From assembly GCA_029817715.1 (NCBI GenBank), contig JARUPY010000397.1:7750001-7814000 (forward strand): a stretch of 64,000 nt of DNA, read 5' to 3'. Below are positions 45,092-55,071 of this stretch, piece after piece. The position numbers were made by a program, and so were the translations under genes. Under the pieces are notes generated by a model that ran no database searches, was not told the DNA's origin, and worked only from the letters and a program-made list of their open reading frames with translations. This DNA is from Melastoma dodecandrum. Taxonomy: Eukaryota; Streptophyta; Magnoliopsida; Myrtales; Melastomataceae. Within the stretch, counting starts at the first letter, position 1, and each line of letters starts with the position of its first letter.

Positions 45092-47209
45092 TTAAGGGTA
45101 CATATTTTGGTGTCCATAAACAGAGTTATCATCATAGCATCCATTATAATTTATTTTCGAAGTACTTTCACTACATAAGTTACCTTCTTTTTTGATCTTG
45201 ATACTAGACATTTCAGGTCGTCGAGACGTGCTGCCATGACACTTAATATTGGAAGAATGGATGACATACTGTCGACGAACCCCGTCATCGAAATTAACAT
45301 TAACACGATCATCATCCGTTTTCTTCCCTTCTTGGTCCCTGCAGCTAAGCTCCAACTCCGACGTCAAAGTTTCAATACTTTTACGTAGTCGACGATATGA
45401 TTTGTCCGATTTCTCGGCCAAAAAACACATACGTCTGCATGATGTCTTGAGAATACCCTGGCACAGGTTAGCAACGTTTACACAGTATTCCTGGCCTGAA
45501 AATGCTTCCCAGTTTATATTTTTAGCTGTCTTTGTCTACCTTTTCTTCACCAAATGGATTGGTATGGACATCAATCCTTCTATTTTCGCAACGTGGAATA
45601 GGTGCGAACACGGGAAACCAAAGGTTTCAAAATGTAAGCAGCTGCAACTGAGTTGGACAGCATTCTTCGCAGATGATATTTGCACGCACCTATGCTCACC
45701 GTCATAACAGGAAAGAATGTATACCCTCGCGATGTTCCCATCGAGTAAATTTTGCACGTAAAATCTTGATTCCTTTTGTATCTCAGACTAAACCTTACGA
45801 AAAGAGGTCATGGTGTATACTCGACGTGCATCCTCCTCAAGTCGGCATAACATCGTAATTGGCCTTAACGCTTTCTACGATGAGTTGAAAGCCTCTTGAT
45901 ATTCCTTGTGATGAAGATCAGCTACTGCACGCTCAAAATTGTGTACGAAATCATGCAGTTTATGTTTCACCTTGACATATCCCTTCATATATGCATGCAT
46001 ACGTTCGCAACGTTGAGTGCTTCTAAGCTCCGCCCAAAAATGTCCGTGAAGATGCATTTGCCACCACATATGTCTGCATGCATAAATCTGTTGTATCCAT
46101 CTTATGCTTATCGATCCTGTAAATGTCATTAAAGTAGACCACTCCTCTTCAACTTCTTCATATGGTCTATTGTTGCACATGAAGGACGAAACACGGGCTC
46201 GCATTTTCGGATCCTGTACACGACGCGCAATGTTCCGGCTGAAATGCCAAAGACATAGCCTGGTCTTGCAGATGGCCAAACTTCTCTCACAGATGCAATC
46301 ATCGCTTTGTCATCATCCATGACAACGCTAATGGGATGTTTCCCTCCCATGACCTGTGTATGAGTACGCAGGGGCCAAGTGTAGTCAGCAATGGTTTCAG
46401 AAGTCATCAAGGTAGCCCCAAGACAGTAGTTTGATGATGATAATTCACACCCACGATGATGACCATTTACATGCCATATTTGTTCGTCTTGAAGGTAGAG
46501 TCTAGAGCTACGACATCGCCAAATGATTGGCAATCAGCTATGGAGGTACTGTCATACCAATGACTTCATTTTTTTCCACAAATGTTTCAAATGTCATACC
46601 AATCTCACTATTCCTCCTATAAAGGAGGTATGCAAGGACGGAATCACAACTAACATCCCAACTGACTCTTCCTTCAGCTTTTGGTTATTGAGGTAATTCA
46701 TTAAGAAACCAACATGTGAGTATCCACAGATACATGAACAAGTAGTCGCATAATATCGCACTGTCTAAATACAACATCAAGCATTCGGCGTACTAATGTC
46801 ATATCTTGGTTGTCAATTTTGCGCCTTTCTCGAATTAAATAGGACAAACCATTTCATGATTGTGTTCCAACTGAACAACAACCAAAGTCCATTGTCCATT
46901 AACCTCGACTCTAGCTTTGAAGAAATAGCTGCAACCTGTCTTGACAGACGCCCTAACCCTCTTACAGGCGGTCACAACAGGGGAATTGGAACATTCCCCT
47001 TCCCTTGAGCAAACCCACTTTCTCATAACGCATTCACCGTTTCGAAGTTTCCTAATTGAAAAGCCATGAATCGTCACATACATTTTAATTAACTCTTCAG
47101 CTTCTTCAGCAGTACCAAGTGACATATTCAACAACTGATCTTCATTCATATCCATGAGTATATTGAAGAAGTCATTCATATCCTGTTCACCTACAATCAC
47201 ATATATCAA
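45092..47209 (-). pseudogene. MULE transposase, FAR1/FHY3-like
   Basis: Pieces on the minus strand. The N-terminal FAR1 DNA-binding zinc domain (47209-46835) has RKWVCSREGEC, SVKTGCSYFFKARV and QLEHNHEMV. The MULE transposase core (46533-45875) has GATLMTSETIADYTWPLRTH, GGKHPISVVMDDDKAMIASV, LCLWHFSRNIARRVQD and STQRCERMHAYMKGYVKVKH. The SWIM zinc finger (45757-45536) has CSCLHFETFGFPCSHLFHV. The tail (45430-45092) is Lys/Ser-rich. Likely start is the Met at 47179 (MNDFFNILMDMNED). Frame changes near 46530, 46300 and 45870 are partly introns, partly damage; the first Asp region is readable only in shifted frames. Its nearest kin are Jittery-like MULEs, from which plant FAR1/FHY3 factors derive. 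Confidence 0.8.
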
Positions 47210-47628
47210 AAGAAGAGGTTAACAACAGTAGCTTTGGATTTCCCAGGCAAAATCCGTTGTGCCAACCACGTCACGGGGGATAATTTTGAGTGCAAAAGAG
47301 GTTGATGTTCACCGAATCTTGGGTGGAAGCAAAAGAGGAAGCAAATAGATGGATAAAGGGAGGAAACAGATGTTCACCGAATTTTGGGTCCTCCTGGTTG
47401 AAGACAATTTATATTTCTTCAAGCCATAGAGGATGAAGATGGGATTCCAATAGCAAAACTCTCTGGGCATGGGAAGAAGAAAACCACCTGCAAAGTCAAC
47501 ACTCGCCCAATTAGGTGAACAATTAAATGTTCACTATTGGAAATTGGAAATTAAATGTTCATGAACAACCCAGTAGCACTGCTCGTCCGGGGGATTTTGT
47601 AGGCATTGATTTAAATTGGCACTGGGAG
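47210..47628 (-). other. Transposase upstream region
   Basis: Promoter/5' flank of the transposase gene on the minus strand. No clear TATA box found. GTTCACCGAAT.TTGGGT occurs twice (about 47309 and 47373). Confidence 0.35.
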
Positions 47629-47790
47629 CAAATTGGTCATTTCACAATGACCATAGGTTAATATTAGTTTCGGTATTCACTATTTGGATTAGTAAATTGC
47701 TAAAATATTTAGTAATACATTACCAAATTTTATTAAAATCACACGTAGAAATCAATATAAATAACGAAACAACTCATATTCAATTTTAGT
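47629..47790 (-). repeat. Extra inner copy of the MULE TIR end
   Basis: CAAATTGGTCATTTCACAAT (47629 on) repeats CAAATTCGTCATTTCACAAT (47831 on), and the likeness continues for about 160 bp. The left TIR has no such second copy, so only the right side was duplicated. Confidence 0.85.
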
Positions 47791-48441
47791 AATTAGGGTT
47801 GTAATATGTTTTGTCAATTAGAACCGGAGGCAAATTCGTCATTTCACAATGACCATAGGTTAGTAATTAGGTTCGAATTCACTGTTCGGATTAGAAAATT
47901 ACTAAAATATTTTGTAATACTTTAACAAATTTTATTATAATTCCACGCCGAAATCAGTACAAAATTACGAAATCCGTATTCATTTTTAGTAATTTCCAAA
48001 CAATTTTACTAAGTTAAATAGTGTTTTACTAATTTTCAAAAAAAAAATAGTAAAATATTTGTAATTTCAGTCAAAAGCCCATCGGACCATTTACGAAACT
48101 TTGAACTTTTAGTAAGCAAAATTAATACTTTTTACTATGAAATCCACAATAATTTCTTTGTAAAAATTATTAAAACACAGGTAGTAAATCGAATGATAAG
48201 ATTACTAAAAAATTTCGTAAACATTTAGTAAAGTTGAACAATAACTTTTTCGTAACAGTTACAAAAAATAAGATGATTTCTCCGATCTTTTTAGTAAAAA
48301 AATATTAAAACTAATCTGGAAATTACTCGGTTGAATTACTAAACGTAAATTAGTAAAATTTACTAAATGTGAACAGTGAAAAATTAGTAAACTTTATTGA
48401 ATTTTTTACTAATTCTGTTATGCTATTTACTAAAAAAAGTA
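47791..48441 (-). repeat. MULE right terminal inverted repeat
   Basis: Inverted match to 39829-40490. Outer end near TTTACTAAAAAAAGTATC (48426-48443). Confidence 0.85.
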
Positions 48442-48889
48442 TCTTTTGAAGGACCGAGGTGACTATGGACTGTCTACACTTATTTTTGTTCAAAGCCGCA
48501 GCAAAATATCGGGGCCAAGTTATTGTGCATAACTTAAATGTGTTCCTGGGTATGTTTTTGCAATGAACTATCTGTAATATGCGACTTGTATAGTTCCTTT
48601 AATGATCATCGTCGAATTCACGATCACTCGGGAGAACCTATTATGCATATTAGTTTGAAATGCATCGTGATAGCCCGCTTGGGTAGTCCCTTTCGTCGAC
48701 TTGGAAAGTGCCCCTTCGTCGACTTAGATAGTCCATTTTCATCGTCACCACGATCAGCCTAATTCACAGGCTTGGATGAGTAACCATACTCGACTGCTGT
48801 GGCGAACTTTGGGAGAAAGTGACCAAAAAAGTAGGGGAAAAGCTGGGTGGGGTTAGGTGTAAATGGTAAAATCCCAGCCACGACAGGTT
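48442..48889. other. Unassigned spacer
   Basis: A short tandem repeat of a CCCTTTCGTCGACTTGGA-like word (48687 and 48711) is the only structure seen. Near 48800-48890 the sequence begins to resemble a MULE inner TIR end (see next entry). Confidence 0.4.
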
Positions 48890-49360
48890 AGGAGTTAGGT
48901 TCGGATTACACTGTGCATATTAGAATGTACACAGTAGTTTTGTACATTTGTACTAAAATTTTTAGTACAAAATTATAAAAAATTAGTACAAATGTACTAA
49001 CAAAATTCAATGGTTTGTACATTACTAATAAATTACTGTTCGAATCAGTACAAATGTACAAAAGAAAGCATTGTTATTCCTATTACACATTAGTACATTT
49101 GTACAAATTAGAACAGTAATTAGTTTGTACATTTAGTACATTTGTACATTACTAATAGATTACCGCGTGCGTTAGTACAAACGTACAAATGTGTACTAGG
49201 ACATGACTTGTACATTTGTACTAATTAGAACAGTAATTAGTTTGTACATTTAGTAATTTTGTACATTACTAGTAGGTTACTGTGGGCGTTAGTACAAATG
49301 TACAAACGTGTATTAGGACATGATTTGTACATTTGTACTAATATGTACAGTAAATTTATG
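48890..49360. repeat. GTACATTTGTAC-type iterated motif array
   Basis: The palindromic word TTTGTACATTTGTACTAA and variants recur on both strands more than a dozen times. From about 49094 a 117-bp unit is duplicated in tandem: GAACAGTAATTAGTTTGTAC starts at 49111 and 49228. The beginning (GGTTAGGAGTTAGGTTCGGATT near 48888) parallels the inner end of the neighbouring MULE TIR. It may be a solitary TIR of a related MULE. Confidence 0.75.
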
Positions 49361-50007
49361 AATAGGTAGAAGATTATGAGTGACATATCTCATGGGGACA
49401 TACATGGACCAGATTTTTTTTTATTTAACGCAGTACATCACAAAATATAAGAAATTGAGATATACAAATTCAATCTTAATAATATGCATTGACAAACCGA
49501 GTATTAGAGTGGGACTCGTTTATTCGGAAATTGTTTGTAATTTACAAAATCCTACCATCTTTCGAAATAAAGCATCATCATGACAAAACAATATCTCGCA
49601 GGTCTTCCTCCCAATACTATACAGTGAGATCTCCTTTTTATATAGAAATGAGTAACAAAATAAAAATACTTTGATATCTTTTGTGATCATCTTTTCGACA
49701 AATTATCTTGGACGAAATATATCCTTTTAATAAATATCCCAACAATACTTTAGTTCAAGTCAATCACAATATATAAGCATACGAGAGATATCAATTAAAG
49801 TGGAGGCATTTGTATATATTGAAATTTTATAAATATAAAAAAATGTCATCCGGACCAAAAACCATATGCTATATCGATTTTTACGATATAAAATATTTTA
49901 CACTTATAATTCAATATAAAATTAATACAATGGCGGAATATTGAGATTATATAAACTAAAGATTATATAAATTCAAGTCCACCTCACTTACATATTAGGT
50001 TTACAAT
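49361..50007. other. AT-rich spacer
   Basis: No coding or structural feature found. It ends at the LTR of the next element. Confidence 0.45.
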
Positions 50008-50635
50008 TGTGACAAGCCCATATGCTAGCCTAACTAAGCCTAACCCAATAATAGAAAAAAGTCGAGCTTGACCCATATATCAGTCCATTTATGGCCTGAC
50101 TCGTACTTTAACATAATCCAAATGCCGGCCCAATATGGCCTTAAGCGTACGTGCAACTTGTCCCACATCGGAAGGAGATGACACCTGATTGTTTCTCAAC
50201 TCATATATAAAGGGAGTCTCACCCTCTCATTTGACACAACTTGAAGACTGAGGAGCTCCTTAGCTTAACAAAGCTCTCGAGCACTCTTTCCTCAGACAAT
50301 CGACGACAATGTTCTGCCGACACCCATATTAGCCCGGTCCAGAAGATCGGCCAAATCAAGCTTCTGCAGCCCTGGTGTTCTTTGACAATCCTGAAGACCC
50401 GCCGCCAGATCAAGCTCTACTAGCGCAGCGTATTCAACAGCATACTGCCGTGAAACTTCAACAAATATTCGCCAAATCCTCACCTCATCCACGTTTTAGA
50501 TATCTTGCGAGTATAGAATCAGGGGATTCGCGTGTATTTCTCATCACTAGAGATTGAACCTGCTCATACTTTTCATACGACAATTTGTACACGATTTAGA
50601 GTCTTATATTCGGATGGCAAAATTGTGTGTTCACA
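50008..50635 (+). repeat. Tat-type 5' LTR
   Basis: Starts TGTGACAAGCCC and ends GTGTTCACA, a TGTGA/TCACA terminal inverted repeat; 628 bp. Inside are TGTCCCACATCGGAAGGAG (50160-50178) and the TATA box ATATATAAAGGGAG (50203-50216), as in many plant gypsy LTRs. The end was set from the inverted repeat only. Confidence 0.6.
50203..50216 (+). promoter_or_regulatory. LTR TATA box
   Basis: ATATATAAAGGGAG within the LTR, 25 bases after the TCCCACATCGG block. A good plant TATA match on the plus strand. Confidence 0.6.
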
Positions 50636-50849
50636 ATGCCCCTTAGGATTATTCTTGTCCGATTTTAGGACCTGATTTATGGTCTATTACAAGCTTTGAA
50701 TAATTGATTAGTTTTCTTTGATTATGCCATGGCATCTTATTCAAAGCATTCCCAAATCATCACATCGTCCTTATCTTACATTCTTTCTTTTCACTTCTTA
50801 CAAAAAGTACCAAAATTAATTTTCTGAGGACACACACTTTCGAGCTGCA

Positions 50850-52620
50850 ATGCCGAGCAGTACACATGGCTAGCTTAGGAATCTCCTTGACTTACAGGAG
50901 ACTGCCCAACACAGGAATGTCTACAGATTACACCGATGTTCTCACCAAACATCCATCATCCCAAACCACGATCATTGACCATTGATTGGGATTGGGTGCC
51001 TCTGTGAACAGCCCACCTACAGATACTAGAGGTCACGAACACACTTCAAATACTCATTTAGAAGCAAGAATTAACATGCTCTGCGAGAATATGACCTTAC
51101 TGCAAAGCATGTGGGGCAATATGATCCATAACCAACAGACAAGCATCTCTACTCCAATGTTGACACCTGTTCTAAGGGCAACAATAGTGCTTCCAACCTA
51201 ATCCTCTGTAACTCCACTGCCCACAGCTCTGATGTCATATTCCCATATCCACCACAAGGCGACGTTTCAGGGTCAGCGCCCCTTCACCACATTCGGCACC
51301 ACAACCCGATGGTTCACTCAAATGCTAACGGAGAGACAGTACAACCGCTCCAATATCCATGATTCCTTCTTATAATAGCTATGTTGTCAGAGGTTCGAGT
51401 TATTGAGGTCGTCCCCTAAAAACAAACGCGACTAGATGCAACCATTCTTGTAGAACTCTTCCCACAACTTGATGATCTTGAGAACAAAATTGAAGCCAGG
51501 ATCACATCTTTCTAGGAATCTGAACCAAACCGCATCACCCACCTTGTGGAAAGACAGAATGTTGTTCAAAGACGTAATATCTACTCTCTCAAAGACTATG
51601 ACATTCAAGTTCCACAGATTTCTGCTACCCACAAGTTCAAATTACCAGACTTCGAGAAGTTCAAAGGGGTTCGTTGTCCAAATATGCACCTGAAGCATTT
51701 CCTCCATAAGATGTCCATATACCCGAAGGATGACTTGCTCCAAGTAGCCCTATTCCAGGAAATCCTCACCAGTGTCGCGTTACACTATTATTTGTCTTTG
51801 GACACTTCTAAGAATATGTCGTTCAAGGAGCTAGCGTATGACTTTCTGAATCTGTGTAGCTTCAACATCAAGATGATGCCCACTATATTGATATGCATAA
51901 GGTCGAGAAATATTGCAACGAGTCCATAAAGGATTTCCCTTGTCGAGTACGTGAGAAGACATAACAAATCCAACCTCCACTACAAGATAGAGAACTTGTA
52001 GTGAGTTTCTCGCCTCCTCCCGATTTCTATTAATACATGTTTACACAACGTGGCCCTTGATTCAGTCAAGTCGTATTAAACGTGTAATAGTTAGACGATG
52101 CTGTAAGGGGTGATTTTATTTGTCAACTCAAATATAAACCAATGCCACGAGGAAAAGGACAGAGTGAGACATCTACAAACATAGAATGGAATCCCAGAGC
52201 TCATGCATCTACAAATTCAAATCAATGGATGTATCAATCGTCCACTACATGTCCTAACCCATATGAAAGACCCATATCTTCACAGGAACAGAGTCAGCAA
52301 GATATCAATCAATAAAATACGCCGCGCAGGAGTCTTGCAAATCTCACTCCCATTCCCGATCCGTTAGATGTAATGCATCATCGTGTGCATGAGATGTGTT
52401 AAGTCACCCCTATTCCTCCTGCACGGGTCAACCAATCCTCACGGAATTATAATCTGAGCATAGTATGCGAGTATCATTCAAGCGACATTGGTCACGACAC
52501 GAGGAACTACATGGCTCTTAGGTTTAAAATACAATCATTGTTCGATGACAAGATAATTACTTTCGAGCTTTGACCAACCCTCCAAATATTCAGTAAAATC
52601 CTCTGCCCGAGCATGTGAAC
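50850..52620 (+). pseudogene. Tat-type gag remnant
   Basis: Readable only in pieces across frames. The core is at 51546-51930: FKLPDFEKFKGVRCPNMHLK, LLQVALFQEILTSVALHYYL and FKELAYDFLNLCSFNIKMMP, the Retrotrans_gag pattern of Tat elements (FK.PEF.KY.G...P..HL). A basic PMPRGKGQSE segment follows at 52138-52170. The C-terminal CEYHSSDIGHDTRNYMALRF, then IQSLFDDKIITF, at 52467-52570 is the zinc-like CEYH...GH...C-type end of Tat gag with its last Cys replaced. Many stops; long dead. Confidence 0.7.
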
Positions 52621-52639
52621 ACTCTCCCTGTTCTCAGCG

Positions 52640-53640
52640 CATCCCAACTAAAAAAGGACTAATCGCTTCTCCAAATCTGAGCTCCGTACTAGCCGGCAAT
52701 TCAGCATCCCGCCAGCCGTCCGGACGTCTCTCCTGAAGTCGGATTTGTCCATGATGTCTGACAACATACGGATCCATCCATCCTTCTAGACGGATGCATA
52801 TGTGGCATCTGACATTCGACGGATACATCCGCTCCTCTCAACCGATGCGCTCGTGCCGTCGTTATTTTCTCATTCCTCCAACCAAAGACCGTTTTCGTTT
52901 CCTCGCCCTTGTCTCCAGATATCTAGGGGGCGTTCCTTGCGAACAACCAAAGCACGCACCCCGCTTGATGCTTTCAGGATAAGAAGCAACTGACGACTTT
53001 ATATTCGAGGGTACATTTGGATTTGAAGATCCAGACCCTCTTAATATCACACTCACCAACGTTCGGCATCAGCGGCTTTCCTAGTTCACTGTAAACCTAA
53101 TCTCAAACAGCATCGTGAGGTACAAACGCTGACATGGGGCATTTTATTGAGAGTAAGTATTGGTACAAACTCCTCTCATCCAACTCTTTGTTCTCCCTGA
53201 AATTCAATTAGGCTTAAAATTATTAAGGGACTTTTAAAAAATACGTGATTGTTTGCACTTTTTGCCCAAATAAATCTTTAATGAAGGATTACTTTTCTAA
53301 AAATGGTTCATACATTTTTTACGAACTCGAGAAATTTTTAACTCGGATGTTTAGAAACACACTTTAGCGCCTCATTTTTCTTCGTGATACACATGCGATT
53401 TAGTAATTCCTAATTTTCAAACATAAACGAATCTCTACAGTTTTTCTATCATTAACATAAAATAGGTTAGTAGTAACTTCGACACGTTTTCAAAATCCGA
53501 AGCCTTATCATCAGGGGTTCCCCTGGGTCTTTCCATTTTATATGGGCCTAGGCCAGATTCAGTCGCGATAGATATGAATGCCATTGGCTCTAAGTTCAGC
53601 TTATGGAACTCTTAGATATGACAATGAATTCCATTCATCG
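52640..53640. other. Unassigned region replacing Tat pol
   Basis: About 1 kb between gag and the antisense PMD pseudogene. Short direct and inverted words with ATCCATCCATCC and GGATCCATC occur near 52770-52850. No RT, RNase H or integrase motif was recognised, so pol is deleted or replaced. Confidence 0.45.
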
Positions 53641-53659
53641 ACTATGTGGATGTTTTGGA

Positions 53660-54960
53660 TTTACAAACAAAGGCTTTTTGCTATAATAAGTTGATTGTTT
53701 CCACGTTGCCAGGAAGAAATGCACTGAGTGATCCATCGCCGCTTAAGGAAGTTGTCGAGGGTCATTACCCAGGGAATGAAGGAGATGTACCAATGGGGAA
53801 AGGACGGGTAGGTAGAAGAATGTTGAATGTGCCCTCGTTTAAGGAGGTGGTTGTGGGCAATAAATTCAGTAGAGAGATCACTCATGTCGCGGTGAAGTTA
53901 TGGGTTGAATGGGAAGCAACATACATCACTGAGATTGCCCTCATCTATCTGCAGTGCATAAATCTGACATAACCAAACTAAGGCATTCGGGCAACGTGTT
54001 TGGAACAGGCAGTTCGTAGCGAGACTTGGGAAGTACATATGAGCTCGCATGTACATCCAAAGAGGCCTCCAGCTAGACAAGCATGAAGTTCTTGAACTCA
54101 TTTCTCTCTAATTGCCACATACATGCCCTTATATGGCAGACTCAATAGAAGCGACCTCAAAGCAAGGGGACAGTCATTCTAAACCAAGAAGTGTCCCAAG
54201 CCTGACAAAAATTTTGAAAGTTGTTTACCTCTGCTACAGAAGATGAATTTAGACGGCCATTCCATATAGAACTCGAACTCCATGGTAGTACCCCATACCG
54301 ACAAATGCATACTCAGATGTCTAGCAATGACACCGGACAGACGAGTCACCACCAAAGGAATCTCATCCTGAAGATTAAAGAGCCTAAGCGATACCCCTAT
54401 CGGCCTTTCAAGATGTTAACATCTTCTAAAGTAACAATCTTGGGTCCTTCGAGAAAGTAGAAGCAATTTACCAAATAATTTCATAAACACAACAAAGTTG
54501 TACAAACTATGAGAATTACATCCATCGCCCCTATGAGAGTCATAAATTCTCATCATAAACCACATATTTTTCAGTTTCAACTTTCATAGGGGTAACCATT
54601 CGTTGAACCTAGATTTGTTCCTTCTCGATGGAAAACAAAATAACTTCGAGAAGGCATTCACATGATTCTATGCAACATGTTTGATAGTAGAAGAGCCAAA
54701 AATGGTATGGCACACATGGGTATGACGATAGGCGTTGACACCCAACTCTTCCAATTTCATTGCAAGAATGAAGGGACCAAAGTGAGCCTCACCTTGCTAC
54801 AATTATCAACATTCTCTACGGTATCACATGTAACCTGAACCATGACGGACAAAGCGAACTTCATCACCGGCCCAAAATCAATACCATCTCCAGCCTTCTG
54901 AAATTGGTTAGAATCGGCTTTCCTAATAGACATTTTTATGAATCTGGAGGGTGGTAAGAA
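53660..54960 (-). pseudogene. Plant mobile domain (PMD) pseudogene, antisense to Tat gag
   Basis: Pieces on the minus strand in several frames resemble the PMD/aminotransferase-like family: a start at MSIRKADSNQFQ (about 54930), GPKIVTLEDVNILKG (the ...GPMT.T..DV..L.G.P core), MEFEFYMEWPSKFIFCSRGK and a Tyr/Val tail. The piece FEFYMEW.SKFIF..RGKQ parallels FDFYLEWLNKYIFYSPGKQ of the better copy at 59371-62080. Many stops. It is in reverse orientation to the gag and LTR of its element. Confidence 0.65.
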
Positions 54961-55071
54961 CAGTGGCAATAGGATTACTTTTTGAAGATAGGGTAGTGAT
55001 TGTTTATTTCATACAAAAAATGGGTTTTTGTGGAGAAGACGTTTAATAATCCCTGACGAAAAGATGAAATC

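Larger units (their letters stand above)
39829..48441. mobile_element. Mutator-like element with FAR1-type transposase and Ulp1-like gene
   Basis: About 8.6 kb bounded by long terminal inverted repeats (39829-40490 and 47791-48441). Inside, a spliced Ulp1-like gene (plus, 41034-44906) and a FAR1-like transposase gene (minus, 47209-45092) converge with 186 bp between them. Long TIRs, this transposase family and a captured Ulp1-type protease match the group of plant MULEs known for carrying Ulp1 (KI-MULE/CUMULE-like). The 8-10 bp target duplication expected for a MULE was not found, so the outer ends are uncertain by about 20 bp. The TIRs have diverged by many substitutions, so the insertion is old. 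Confidence 0.8.
50008..54970 (+). mobile_element. Tat-type Ty3/gypsy element with antisense PMD ORF, heavily decayed
   Basis: Plus-strand element: 5' LTR (50008-50635, TGTGA...TCACA), Tat-like gag (50850-52620), no recognisable pol, then a minus-strand PMD pseudogene (53660-54960). The antisense PMD ORF before the 3' LTR is a layout known from Tat-lineage elements. The 3' LTR was not found; a solo Sirevirus LTR follows at 55072. Most of pol must be deleted. Confidence 0.6.

Noticed and set aside
39829..48441. Whole MULE interior as a host gene cluster
   Set aside because: Both genes are transposon types and lie inside one pair of inverted repeats.
50236..50560. ORFs after the LTR TATA box as a host gene
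   Set aside because: They lie inside the LTR (50008-50635) in transcribed R/U5 sequence and are all under 70 codons.
52780..53000. Overlapping plus-strand ORFs of 62-63 codons as a gene
   Set aside because: Short, overlapping in two frames, no motif.
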